Source: Silene conica | Lineage: Eukaryota > Streptophyta > Magnoliopsida > Caryophyllales > Caryophyllaceae | Reading direction: 5' to 3' | DNA length: 64,000 nucleotides | Assembly: GCA_029255685.2 (NCBI GenBank) | Contig: CM055318.2 | Span: forward strand, 27,454,001 to 27,518,000 | Shown: piece by piece, positions 32,469-42,216 of the stretch | How the letters are laid out: each line of letters opens with the position of its first letter | How positions within the stretch are numbered: the stretch's first letter is position 1 | The notes under the pieces: generated by a model | The model's database searches: none | What the model was told of the DNA's origin: nothing | The model's input: the letters and a program-made list of their open reading frames with translations, nothing else | Made by a program: the position numbers and the translations under genes

Positions 32469-33521
32469 TTGTTTTTTGTTTATGTTTTCCCTTTTTCTTT
32501 CGCTGTCATGACCATCGCCCCTTTCCCACAACTCGAGCATGAACCTTTGTATATCTATTGTGATAGATTAATCACTTTCCTTTCTCAATCTGACTATCCT
32601 ATTAGTATTGGGGAGGTTTGTCGTATCTTATATGAAGGAGTTACTGGTAAGACCTTGATCGAGATTGAGAGAAATTGCGGATGGGAATTTTTAGACCTAC
32701 CCTGTGAGAAGCAATGGGAGCTTCTCAAACACCTAATCCGAACCGGTGGAGATACGGAGGGGTATGAGGGCATTCATATTAGTAACCCGGATATTCCTGT
32801 TGAGTGTGATCCTATCACACCCATTACTGAAGAGTCGCTCATTCTTAAGGATGAGAATGATAGGTTATTTGATTCCCTCTGCCTCCCCGTTGATGATACT
32901 GACTTGGATTTAGATACAGATGATGAGTTAGAAATTTACCCCTTGACTGACCAACCTATTTCTGTAGGTGTTAGTGATGAACATGTTCCTAACATGTTTG
33001 AACCCTCGGTTGATGAACCTTGTTTTTTGCAGGATTCTTCTATTGACATTTCTGATGTTTTTAATAATATTAGTGAATGTTATGTACAAGGATCCTTCAC
33101 AAAGGGTCCTTCGGAGGCTTTGATGTGTTTTGAGGCATGTGCAGGTGAATGTCTTGCTCAAGAGGCTGATATGGATGCTCCCGAAATTGCAACTCTAGTG
33201 ATAAAGTCTATAGGCGATAGGAAGAGAGATGTTCTCGATCGAGTAGTACCACTTACTCGATCAAATGATGTAGAGAACGAGGTCACTCAAGCAAGTGATC
33301 ATTTGGCTGAAAAGAAGAGCCCAATGAAGAAGAGACCGAGGAAGGTGTCGACCCACGACTTGGGAGTCGACAACTCCGGAAGATGGATGGCTAGAGCTGT
33401 GGATGATGACCCACCCATCTACATGGTGGAGAGAAACTCATCTACCCAAATCACCATAGCTGAAGGAGTAGCCTATAGTCAGAGCCCTTGGTCAAAGAAA
33501 CGCCGAATCCTTCGCGGATGA
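32469..33521 (+). CDS. E3 open frame: gag-like fragment fused to an acidic region (350 aa)
   Basis: This uninterrupted frame is the only one in E3. Translation may start at the Met at residue 14 (32508). Residues about 20-90 ('EPLYIYCDRLITFL', 'VCRILYEGVTGKTLIEIERN', 'WEFLDLPCEKQWELLKHLI') follow the pattern of the second half of a plant gypsy gag domain, where LYEGL...T and GGSFLDKTPEEAWELL-like blocks recur. That match is my reading, not a search result. Residues about 95-230 are very acidic (for example 'DDTDLDLDTDDELEIYP'). The last part is basic with 'KKSPMKKRPRK' and 'SPWSKKRRILRG', like nuclear-localisation or nucleic-acid-binding tails. No CCHC knuckle or protease motif is present. 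The near-identical LTRs and the intact frame suggest selection or very recent amplification. Confidence 0.6.
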   Translation: MFFVYVFPFSFAVMTIAPFPQLEHEPLYIYCDRLITFLSQSDYPISIGEVCRILYEGVTGKTLIEIERNCGWEFLDLPCEKQWELLKHLIRTGGDTEGYEGIHISNPDIPVECDPITPITEESLILKDENDRLFDSLCLPVDDTDLDLDTDDELEIYPLTDQPISVGVSDEHVPNMFEPSVDEPCFLQDSSIDISDVFNNISECYVQGSFTKGPSEALMCFEACAGECLAQEADMDAPEIATLVIKSIGDRKRDVLDRVVPLTRSNDVENEVTQASDHLAEKKSPMKKRPRKVSTHDLGVDNSGRWMARAVDDDPPIYMVERNSSTQITIAEGVAYSQSPWSKKRRILRG

Positions 33522-33933
33522 CTTCTTCTTTTTGCTCGTTTCTGTTTTTCTTAAGACATTTTTTTTTGTTTTGTTAAGACTTTCTAGTTTGCTTTCTTTA
33601 AGTTTTTAGGACAACTTTTCTGTTGTGTTTGCGTAGTTAAGACTTTTTGGACTTGTTTCTGGGATCTCGCGCATTTGTTGGGCGCATATTTTTCTTGCTT
33701 TTTCAGGTTCTACGAAGAAAAACGAAGACCGCTGGGACAAAGACGGTCGACCGACCAGTTACACCAGTCGGTCGACCTAGTCGCCGCATTGCTGAAATTT
33801 TCGGTACTTTACAGGAAGGTCGGTCGACCTGTTCTCTTGGTCGGTCGACCTACCGTTCTGTCGCAGTCTTTCGATTTCTTCCTCGGGAACCGTGCAACCG
33901 TTCTTGGGTACTTGAGTGGCACTGCTAGCCACC

Positions 33934-33969
33934 AAAACCTCCCAGCTTACGCTGGTTTGGGGAGGTTTT
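33934..33969 (+). other. stem-loop in E3 interior
   Basis: AAAACCTCCC pairs perfectly with GGGAGGTTTT, with an inner CCAGC/GCTGG stem around a TTAC loop, then a T run. Similar hairpins are familiar near this place in plant gypsy elements. The role is unknown; RNA packaging or 3' processing are guesses. Confidence 0.65.
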
Positions 33970-34075
33970 TCTCATGCGCTTCATAATCCAGTGAGTTCTT
34001 TCCAGTTTTTCCTTAGCTTTTATTCTCTTTGCATCTTTCATTTATTTTTTTTCTGAAACATCTACTTAGGCTGAT

Positions 34076-34095
34076 GCACAATGGGGACATTGTGC
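34076..34095 (+). other. short perfect hairpin in E3 interior
   Basis: GCACAATG and CATTGTGC form an 8-base stem around a GGGA tetraloop, followed by a G-rich run 'gcgggttggtttgggg' that resembles the real polypurine tract. Confidence 0.6.
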
Positions 34096-35553
34096 GGGTT
34101 GGTTTGGGGAATGGTTTCGTGTTACATGCATTGCATTCTGTCACACGTTTATTGCATTTCTGTCTTGCATTGTTCTTTTTCTTTATTTTCCTTATATATA
34201 CAAAAATCCAAAAAAATGAAAAATTCAAAAAAATGCACGTTTATTTTAGCATATAGGTCGAGTCGGAACGAAAGTATTTCAAGGATGATTTAGCTATCTT
34301 ACATGTTTATGCTTTTACCTTGCCTTGTCAACTTGTTTTAGTATGAAAGTCTTTTGCATATCTACGAGTTTTTGTCAATTTGTATATCTTGAGACTTGAC
34401 TTATACCTTGGCAACCTACTATACATTCTGAGTTTTAGAGCTTATTTCCTGGTTTCATTCTTAAACCAGTTGTCTAGGATGTGAGTAGTACTCCCCTTGG
34501 AACATGTTACATCAATATGCATAAACATGAACTTGAATTGCTATATACTTGTTTTACTATCTCGTTTTGTGAGTCTTGGTACGTGCATTTGAGATCCCTT
34601 TTCTCATATTTACCCATAAGCTTCACATAGCCAAAATTGCCTTTTTATTTCCCCAAAAAACTACATCCCATACTTAGCCTACCCTTCCAAGCTAGTATTT
34701 GTGGTCATTGGATTATTTTTTGAGGCATCTTGGTTTGTATGCTATCATGAGCAAAAAGAGAAAAGAAAGAAAGAAAGAAAGAAAAGAAAAGAAAAAGAAC
34801 AAGAAAAATTCAGAAAAAGAAAAAAAAAAAGAAAAACGAAAAAAATCCGGAAAATACGGAAGTCAGTCGACCGACCAGCTTCTTGGGTCGGCCGACCACC
34901 TGACATCATCAGAAAAAAAAATTCGTTCCAAAAATCCCTTTCTTTTATATGTTATCACTCCCGTACTTCATTCAAAAATATTGGGGAGTCCTTTCTTATA
35001 TTTAATGTGAGAGTTGTGCTACATAAGAGCACTTTCTTAATATCAAAAGTTGTGAAATATGTTGTTGGGAACCGGTTTTACTAGCTTGGCTACTAACCCC
35101 ACATATCCAAAAAAACATCTTAACCACTTTTTACCTTTTACCTCACATATCTTTCATTACCCCCATTGCATGTATCTGAGTCATTTAATGAGTTTGTTAT
35201 ACATAGTTGTAGAATTCTTGTTCATGTTAGATTGCAGGCATGTTTTCATGGGTCGCAGTTAGGTGAGTGTCTCTACAAAATTACTTCTTCCTATCTTTTA
35301 CATATACTCACCCTTTGCTTCATGAGTGTCTCGAGCGTACCGCGAGAGTCCATGGTATAAGTCTCTATAGTCTTTATGTTTGCAAGTTTGACGACCCCAT
35401 AACTCGTATGCATGATTTATATACTTTCTCATTTTGTACTTGGTATTGGTTTAGGTTGACATGTAAATTTCGCTCTGAGATTGAAATCGTTCCATTAGTT
35501 AAGATCGAGTCTATTTCTTGCTTGAGGGCAAGCAAGGTTTGGTTTGGGGAATT

Positions 35554-37289
35554 TGATGCGTGCCTATTTTATGATGTTTTACATCTATTTTTGCACGCAT
35601 TTGGTCGCTCATTTACTATGTTTTAGCCCTTTTTTCCCAACAATTGTGCACTTTCGTATTTTTATGCTCTTTTGCAGATTTATGCGGAAAAGGGACGATT
35701 TTGCACCAAATTTATGCCCTCGGGACTTTTTATGACTAAGGACAAGAAGGAACGAAGCCTAGCGCATATTTCAAGGCCTAAAGATAGTTTTTACAAGCAA
35801 AGAATCGATCCACGACATTGCAGACTGTTTCAAATGGATATATCTCGAGTTCTAGAGCTGATAATGGAGTGATTCCAGTTGGAGGTGAAAGCTTATCCTC
35901 TTAGCTTTCCAACGCCGCGAGAATCGCTTGATTACGATAAGTAACGAAGAAATGGCAGCTGTTTTAAGAACGATGCGCGCTGCAGTCCCGACAGTTGGTC
36001 GACCGACCCACTATTTGGGTCGACCGACCAGGTGCCTATTGGAAAAGCCCAGAATTTGCCTGAAGCCCAGAAAATGCATAAAATCCGTAAAGCGGTCGAC
36101 CGACCGAAAATATTGGTCGACCGACCACAGCGCAGTCCCAGAAGTTTCCGAAAAGCCCATACAAGTGTTTAGGTCATTAGGAAACTCTTTAATTCCGCCT
36201 ATATAAGCTAATTCAGTCCCTAATTCAGAACAATGAAGTCTTATTTAGAGAGTTTTATTTAGTCTTTAGTTCAATTACAATCTTTCAATAATTCTCAACA
36301 CTTTTAGTTTGTTCTTCAATCTTTCAACATTCATCAATAAAGTTTGTTCCTTTTCTGCCTTAATCCTATTTCCGGTAATTATTCTTTTAATCTAGTTTTA
36401 TTATTGTTCTTATTTTTATCGCATCCGGTTTAAGTTAGAATCCCAAGCTTTATTAATTCTTGCATGTTTAGATTATCGTTCACCATGTTTTCCATATCAA
36501 ATCTCGTTTTTATTATTGTTCCAGTAATTATGAGTAGCTAATTTTCATATGTTAGGATGTAGGGGATGAATATGCATAGGTAATAGAATTCGAAAGACCG
36601 ACTTGTAGCAGGACCACGGTCGGCCGACTGGAATAACTGGTCGGTCGACCGAGGCCGTGGTCGGCCGACTGGAGTAGCCGGTCGGTCGACCACTCGCGTA
36701 TGTATTCTTATTTTCGTCTTTTCTTGTCAATTATAATATCCTGCAATGAGACCATAAGGAGACTTGTAGGATGTTAGTAATGACCTACCCAATATTGAAA
36801 GATACGGGAAGGGCATTGGTTTACACCTTAAGACGGATAGGTTACTCAAGGCTGAAAGGTATGTGACCTGGGATTTAGGAATCACCCTTATTATTGACAC
36901 CCAATAATTGTGGGACCTAGGAACTAATAGCATAGGCCGAAAGGAGCTATTAGGTAGCATAGACCTAAAAAGTTATGTTACACCCCCTTACGCGACTGCA
37001 ATACATGTTGACCTTAGGATTTATTTTACCTTAGCTATTTGTTACCCAAACATCCTAGCATCTCTTTTAATATAGTTTTAATCTCATCTTTATTTTCTTG
37101 CTTTATTTTTATCTTTGCCTTAGACTTAGTAAACAACCTTAAAAACCCCCAAAAAATTGTTACCTTTAAACATTAACACCAAACAATAAACATTCCCCAC
37201 CTCCTTGTGGTTCGACCCTGACTTTCACTATCTATTGTTAAAGTTAGGAATTATAAATTTATCTTTGGTACCCTCAACGACGGGTGTCA
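35554..37289 (+). repeat. E3 3' LTR
   Basis: Same length (1736 bp) as the 5' LTR, offset 4861. Differences seen by eye include 'gctgcctg'/'gcagactg', 'aaattgc'/'aaaatgc', 'aagattg'/'aatattg', 'attgttg'/'attattg' and the last bases gcatca/gtgtca. Confidence 0.92.
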
Positions 37290-37294
37290 ATCAA

Positions 37295-37769
37295 CACAAA
37301 GGTTTTCAAAAATGTGAACTTGTTCCATGATGGGTTTCCCGTTAACAATATGAAATCCCAACCATTTTCCCACAACATACTTCTTTTTCCAGCATCATCC
37401 GCCCCATACTTAGCCTCTAAAGCCTCCCAAATAACTTTTGCAGATTTATTCACAGCAAATAAATCGAATAAGGTGTTTGTCATATTATTAAGAATATGAC
37501 ATCTAGCAGTTTTGTTATCCTTCTCAAATTTCTTAATAACATCCTTATTTGACTTAACACCAGAAACAACCGATGTAGTAGCTATTTCCTTACTAGCGGC
37601 ATGGGGTCAGAAACGACTAGAGTAGGGGGGGGGGGTCACTAAACAACACATAATCAATATCCAATTGCTCAAAAAACATTAACAGTTTCTGGGACCAACG
37701 CTTATAGTTATTTCCGTCTAAAGCCTCAAGTTTTGACATATCAGGTATGATTTTCGAAACAACAGACAT
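37295..37769 (-). pseudogene. E2 gag, 5' part
   Basis: The ATG at 37769, 26 bases after the 5' LTR, opens with 'MSKLEALDGNNYKRWSQKL' a few codons in, a standard copia gag start. The frame breaks at a run of G (37624-37634 on the plus strand) and again near 37395, and the gag is cut at 37294 by E3. No tRNA-Met primer site is visible between LTR and ATG. Confidence 0.8.
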
Positions 37770-37794
37770 GGTTATAGCAAAATAGTTTTCAGAT

Positions 37795-38517
37795 TGTCGG
37801 TAAAATGCTGTAACAACAATAACATCGAAAAAACGAGAGGGAGAGAAGACAAAACCGAAAATCGTAGCGCCGTGGTAGGAGACCACTGCCCTGAAAACTA
37901 TTTTTCCGGTACGACCGTGGTGGCGATCAGCTAGTGTCGGTAGTTCCCCAAGGTTAACACTACATTCTCCACGCAACTCCGCCCACTCGGAACTGTGAGA
38001 CTTGGAACGATTTAAAGCAATTACCCAGAAAAGAGATGAGAACAGGAGAGATTTTGAGAGTGGATATGAGAGTGATTGTGTGTTTCTGTGTTTGCAGAGG
38101 GGGGCATTTATAGTAGAGAAACAGAGGAACCCTAAGAGGAAAACGCCTCCTCGAAAGCAGCAGTCAAGGGCTGGAAGTGGGGAGAGAATATCTCACCCAC
38201 TAACAGTCAGTTGACTGACTGTTTCAACAACATAAAAATCCTAGACGGTTTGGACCATCACACAGAAAAAACAAATCCTCGGCCCAAAAGGATTGGCACA
38301 ACCCGCCGCAGGCGATTCCCGATTTCGGGCACAGGCACTGCACGCACGCGCGTGTGCGAGCTGACACCTCGTAAGGCCTCTACAAAAGGCTCCCTTGACC
38401 CACTAGTAATAGGTGTAGTAATAGAAGGATATATAGACACATACAAACTTCCATAACTCTCTTATGTGGGACAAATGTTAGAAAATTACTTTCCAAATTA
38501 AGCCCCTATTTCCAACA
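37795..38517 (-). repeat. E2 5' LTR
   Basis: Starts TGTCGGTAAAATGC and ends TTTCCAACA. It is the partner of 25871-26616 with several small indels. Confidence 0.88.
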
Positions 38518-38522
38518 GTTTC

Positions 38523-38911
38523 GTTGGGTTGGGGGTGGTGGTGACGAGAAATTGAATTCCTTTTTGGTGCTGTTGAAAACTTGGTGATCGTCGATGTGAA
38601 GTGGTGGTTGTGGGCTGGACTTTAGAATTTTGAGATAATATTGAATTACGTATTTGTGTTGCTAATATTTGATTAATACAATGAATTTAATAACTAACTT
38701 TTCTTTTTCTTTTGATATAATATAACCCTTTATAAATTTAAAGGCCATGATTTCCCAACTTCATAGTTGAGATAAGGGAGCTCTTAACACTTGAGCTAAC
38801 TCTTTTTCTCAAACTTAAAAACATAATAATTTGGGCATTTTGGAGATTAACCGTTGAGTTTAACCCTTTAAAAACCCAAACATGATAGTTTGGATATTTT
38901 ACAAACTATCG
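38523..38911. other. unassigned DNA between E2 and the MULE-type element
   Basis: A G/T-rich start followed by AT-rich sequence; no gene or element end seen. Confidence 0.4.
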
Positions 38912-38920
38912 TTTAAATTT

Positions 38921-39707
38921 GAGTTTTTTGTCATATAACACCTAACATTTACACTCTCTATAGAAATAGCACCTAATGTTATTTTTTTGCCCAACAACAC
39001 CAAACATTTTCTGTTTTTTGTCTAATAACACCAAAATCAGTTTTCCGTCAAAAAAACTCAAGATTCCGTCTTGACTAACGGTAAATTTGATTTGACGCTT
39101 CTTTCTTTTCCCTTGATGCATTTCATTACCCTCTTCATCATCCTTTTCTAAACTCAATTTTCCCTTTTGCTAATTTTCCTTCAATTAAACTTAATTTTCC
39201 TCCAAATAAATACTTATGTAACCTCCCCTTAGTTATTTAATTTCTCAAATTTCAAATTAAAACCCCAAATTGGGCTTACTTTGTCCGAGTTTCTCCTTTT
39301 CCCTCACCATCCTTTAAACCCAATGTCTTATTCAAGCTCATCCAGAGACGGGTTTGCGTGGGTGTTGCTTTTTTAAGTGGATTGATGAAGATGAGAGTTA
39401 TTGGCAAAAAAAAGTGTTATAAAGGCTTGTTGAATGAAAATAAGTCACTTAAGAATAAGATTCATTATCAATTACTTTTACAATGCACCAGTCAGTGGAA
39501 AAAAAAGAATGAAGAAATAAGGTCAAATCAATTTCACTGTTAGTCAAGACGGAATCTCGACTTTTTTTTGACGGAAAACTGATTTTGGTGTTATTAGACA
39601 AAATACAGAAAATGTTAGGTGTCGTTGGACAAAAAAACAATAACTTTAGGTACTATTTTTTACAGACAGTACTGTGTAAATGTTAGGTGTTATCTGACAA
39701 CAAACTC
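38921..39707 (+). mobile_element. MULE-type element with long terminal repeats inverted (787 bp), Pack-MULE-like
   Basis: Ends GAGTTTTTTGTCATATAACA and, reversed, GAGTTTGTTGTCAGATAACA start inverted arms of about 165 bases. The perfect 9-bp target duplication TTTAAATTT (38912-38920, 39708-39716) is the MULE signature. The arms share 'cacctaacatttacac', 'aacaccaaaatcagttttcc' and 'gattccgtcttgactaac'. There is no transposase; the roughly 400-bp middle contains a gene-like fragment (next entry). Confidence 0.88.
39323..39543 (+). pseudogene. gene fragment inside the MULE: GRF-type zinc-finger remnant
   Basis: From an ATG at 39323 the frame reads MSYSSSSRDGFA. In the next frame comes 'GCCFFKWIDEDESYWQKK', the pattern of the second half of plant GRF zinc fingers (C.FF.W.D). 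After one slip in an A run (about 39405-39412) it reads a coil-like 'CYKGLLNENKSLKNKIHYQL', again as in that family. The first half of the finger is missing. MULEs are known to pick up host gene pieces; that this is one rests on motif resemblance only. Confidence 0.5.
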
Positions 39708-39867
39708 TTTAAATTTAAAGGTAATTTCAAAAATTAACCTTTGAATTTAGGGGTATATATTAAGTAATAAGATCAAAGTTATACGTTAAAATTAGGAGAA
39801 TGTTGGGGTATATAGTAGATCATTGTTTTGCTAAATTCATACTCTCCAAAATTAAATTAACAAAATT

Positions 39868-40116
39868 TAGATAAATCAAATAAAATAAGACAATGAACAA
39901 CACCGAATCGCAAATGCTTTCCTTATAGAACAATTCGTCCCTTATATTGATGCTTGGGATGTTCCGAATTTTCTACAGAGATAAGACTGCGTTCCTCGGT
40001 TTTTGGCAAAAAAACAGAGATATAATTTCGAAGTATTAATATGTAATTTGTTTTTCTGTTTGAGATCTTAAATATTCAGTAATTTTCTTTTGTTTATTTG
40101 GGACCCTATTTAATAA
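39868..40116 (-). repeat. reversed 3' part of an E4-family LTR
   Basis: Read on the minus strand this follows the E4 LTR from 'aagaaaattactgaatat' to 'gttgttcattgtctta', with small deletions at the end (a shortened 'tttgatttatctaa'). It joins directly to the 497-bp inverted-repeat arm at 40117. About 30 bases at the join (40087-40116) match neither part. Confidence 0.7.
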
Positions 40117-40613
40117 ATAGCAATATGAATATTGGAATCCTATTTCATCCCTGGAGCCTTCAACCAAGTAAAGTTGAAAATCGTCTCCAAATGATTTCTT
40201 TTTCCTTATCCTTTTTCATCTACGAAGTTCAGGGGTAGTTTTGTGAGTTTCTACAACCTGATTAGGTTCAACAACTTTGTTATCGGTTCATTTTTCGTAA
40301 TTACCGTACTTCCCGAACTAACTTTGTTGGTAATTTAAGAGTAATTACCGGTTCATTTTTCGTAATTTGGGTTTGGTTCAGAGACGGGCGAACTTATAAA
40401 TAATAAAGTTAGTTCGGGAAGTACGGAGTGTACACTAGCCTATTATATTATAAGTTCGCGGTATAGTTGCCTTACGAACGACTATGCGGGGGTCTCGCTG
40501 CCCGGTCAGCGAGTCGGGGTCCAGGGGCGAAGCGCCCTGGTTTAGGGGTTCGGGGACGCAACGTGGTCTCCAATGGGATTTTGGCGCCAAATAATTTTGG
40601 CGCCAAATAATTT
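40117..40613 (-). repeat. 497-bp inverted repeat, left arm
   Basis: Nearly exact reverse complement of 43827-44323 (the mismatches I saw include agaccacg/ggaccacg). Read on the minus strand it runs from a partial, longer variant of the E4 LTR (reverse of 40325-40613) into E4 pol sequence (linker before reverse transcriptase). The LTR variant holds an extra 167 bases (40408-40574) that are strikingly GC-rich for this window. A 19-base stem, 40304-40322 with 40408-40426, flanks the LTR start. Confidence 0.85.
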
Positions 40614-41718
40614 ACTCTTCACTGGCAAGCTATAAATCGTGTATTGAGGTATCTAAAAGCTACCCAAAGCTTTGGATTGACATATGTGGGTAATCCTTCG
40701 GTTCTAGAAGGATATTCTGATGCTAGCTGGATTAGTAATATTGAGGATCATTCTTCAACAAGTGGCTGGGTGTTTTTGCTTGGGGGAGGTGCCATATCTT
40801 GGGCATCCAAAAAGCAAACATGCATTTCAGGTTCAACCATGGAGTCAGAATTTATTGCCTTGGCATCAGCCGAAAAAGAGGCAGAGTGGCTAAGAAATTT
40901 AGTTTACGAAATTCCATTATGGCCAAAACCAATCTCAACCATAGCTATACATTGTGATAGTGCAGCTACACTAGCTAAAGCATATAGTCAAGTTTACAAT
41001 GGTAAATCTAGACATTTGGGTGTCAGACATAGCTCAGTACGTGAGCTGATAACTGATGGAGTAATATCAGTTATTTTTGTGAGATCTCAAAATAATTTAG
41101 CTGATCATTTGACCAAGGCATTGGCTAAGGACTTAGTAATAAAGTCGGTTGACGGGATGGGTCTAAAACCCGTATAAATCTTTTGCATTAGGATACCCAA
41201 TTCCCCTTTAAAACGACTTTAGAGGCAGATTTCAATGTGGAAGGCCTATTGCTTAAAGATTGGAACACATAATTTATATCCCGGAAGTATGTGTTTGGAC
41301 CTGCATGTTGTAAGATTGAAGTTTAACTTCTTAATTGATCTTTTGAAAAAGTGTGCTTGCAGGAACATGATGAAAAGAATCAACCTATGTGAACATGAAG
41401 TAAGCCGCTTCAAGGGAGTTTGGGTTTGGCTCCTCAAATGTTCATGAATAGATATAGGAGACTAGATAGGCTTGTAAATAAGTGTCGGTTATTTGTAACT
41501 TTTGGAGTAAATTTAATTTATGTGTGAATTATCTTCATGTATTCAATATGTGTAAAAGGGTTCAATGCTTAGTCACACCCTAATACTCGAATATTTGGAA
41601 TGTATAATTTCACTAAGTGAAAATTCAATCTTCGTGACATTTTCATTTATGCATAAATTGGTACATTTGTTTGGATTATTTATTTTAAACCTAGAATTAC
41701 GCTTAAATGGGGAAGGAA
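40614..41718 (+). pseudogene. E4-family RNase H and 3' tail, 5'-truncated unit
   Basis: 40644-41177 encodes the last 177 residues of a copia pol ('EGYSDASWISNIEDHSSTSG', '[20 protein letters not shown]', 'IAIHCDSAATLAKA', 'NNLADHLTKAL'), the same residues as the end of 52783-54247. The following 541 bases to the polypurine run 'aaatggggaagga' are also the same as 54248-54788 as far as I checked (offset 13070). The upstream pol is missing; the left inverted-repeat arm joins here instead. It is the 3' end of a first unit that shares the LTR at 41719 with the next. Confidence 0.85.
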
Positions 41719-42185
41719 TGTTGGTAATTTAAGAGTAATTACCGGTTCATTTTTCGTAATTTTGGTTTGGTTCAGAGACGGGCGAACTTATAAATAATAA
41801 AGGGATTTTGGCGCCAAATAATTTACCCGAATAAAACGGATTTTGGCGGGTGATTTCGAAGAGTTGCGACTCTTCAGAAATCTGACTCAAAACCCCTCCC
41901 TTTCCCCTTCATTCTCCTATATATGTAGGATGAAATAGATCAGTAAGAACCCTAAGAAAATTACTGAATATACAAGATCTCAAACAGAAAAACAAATTAC
42001 ATATTAATACTTCGAAATTATATCTCTGTTTTCTTGCCAAAATCCGAGGAACGCCGTCTTATCTCTGTAGAAAATTCGGAACATCTCAGGCATCAATATA
42101 AGGGACGAATTGTTCTATAAGGAAAGCATTTGAGATTCGGTGTTGTTCATTGTCTTATTTTCTTTGACAATATATTTATCTAACA
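41719..42185 (+). repeat. E4 LTR (5' copy, shared by two units)
   Basis: 467 bp from TGTTGG to CTAACA, preceded by a polypurine run and followed 31 bases later by the gag ATG. It therefore serves as 3' LTR of the unit to its left and 5' LTR of the one to its right. Two mismatches to the other copy were seen ('ggcgcc'/'ggagcc' and 'tgagat'/'tgcgat'). A TATA-like 'tatatatg' lies near 41931. Confidence 0.9.
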
Positions 42186-42216
42186 ATCTTATAGAACAAT
42201 TATTATAAACCGAAAG

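Larger units (their letters stand above)
33522..35553 (+). other. E3 3' interior, non-coding
   Basis: No coding domain was seen. The stretch holds three more motif pairs (33745-33777, 33818-33850, 34865-34897), two perfect hairpins (33934-33969, 34076-34095), a GAAA-type purine run at about 34751-34850 and the polypurine tract near 35539-35550. The purine run generates long Lys-rich frames that are not genes. Confidence 0.7.
30693..37289 (+). mobile_element. E3: gypsy-type LTR retrotransposon without pol (6597 bp)
   Basis: Two LTRs of exactly 1736 bp (30693-32428, 35554-37289) run from TG to CA. The perfect target duplication ATCAA lies at 30688-30692 and 37290-37294 in the gag of E2. The primer site TGGCGCCGTTGCCGGGG (32434-32450) is the one used by plant Ty3/gypsy elements of the Athila/Tat kind. 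The polypurine run GGTTTGGGGAA ends two bases before the right LTR. The interior (3.1 kb) has one frame of 350 codons and no protease, reverse transcriptase, RNase H or integrase, so it needs enzymes in trans. By eye the LTRs differ at fewer than ten places, so it is young. Confidence 0.93.
25871..38517 (-). mobile_element. E2: Ty1/copia retrotransposon, split by E3
   Basis: LTRs lie at 25871-26616 and 37795-38517, TG to CA, with the perfect target duplication GTTTC at 25866-25870 and 38518-38522. On the minus strand the order is 5' LTR, gag, protease, integrase, reverse transcriptase, RNase H, 3' LTR, the copia order. Without E3 it is about 6 kb, a normal copia size. The LTRs differ in length (746 and 723) and by many substitutions, so it is older than E3, E4 and E5. 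All reading frames are interrupted. Confidence 0.92.

Noticed and set aside
34699..35084. Lys/Glu/Arg-rich frames as a coiled-coil protein
   Set aside because: They come from the GAAA-type purine run in the E3 interior and overlap in two frames.
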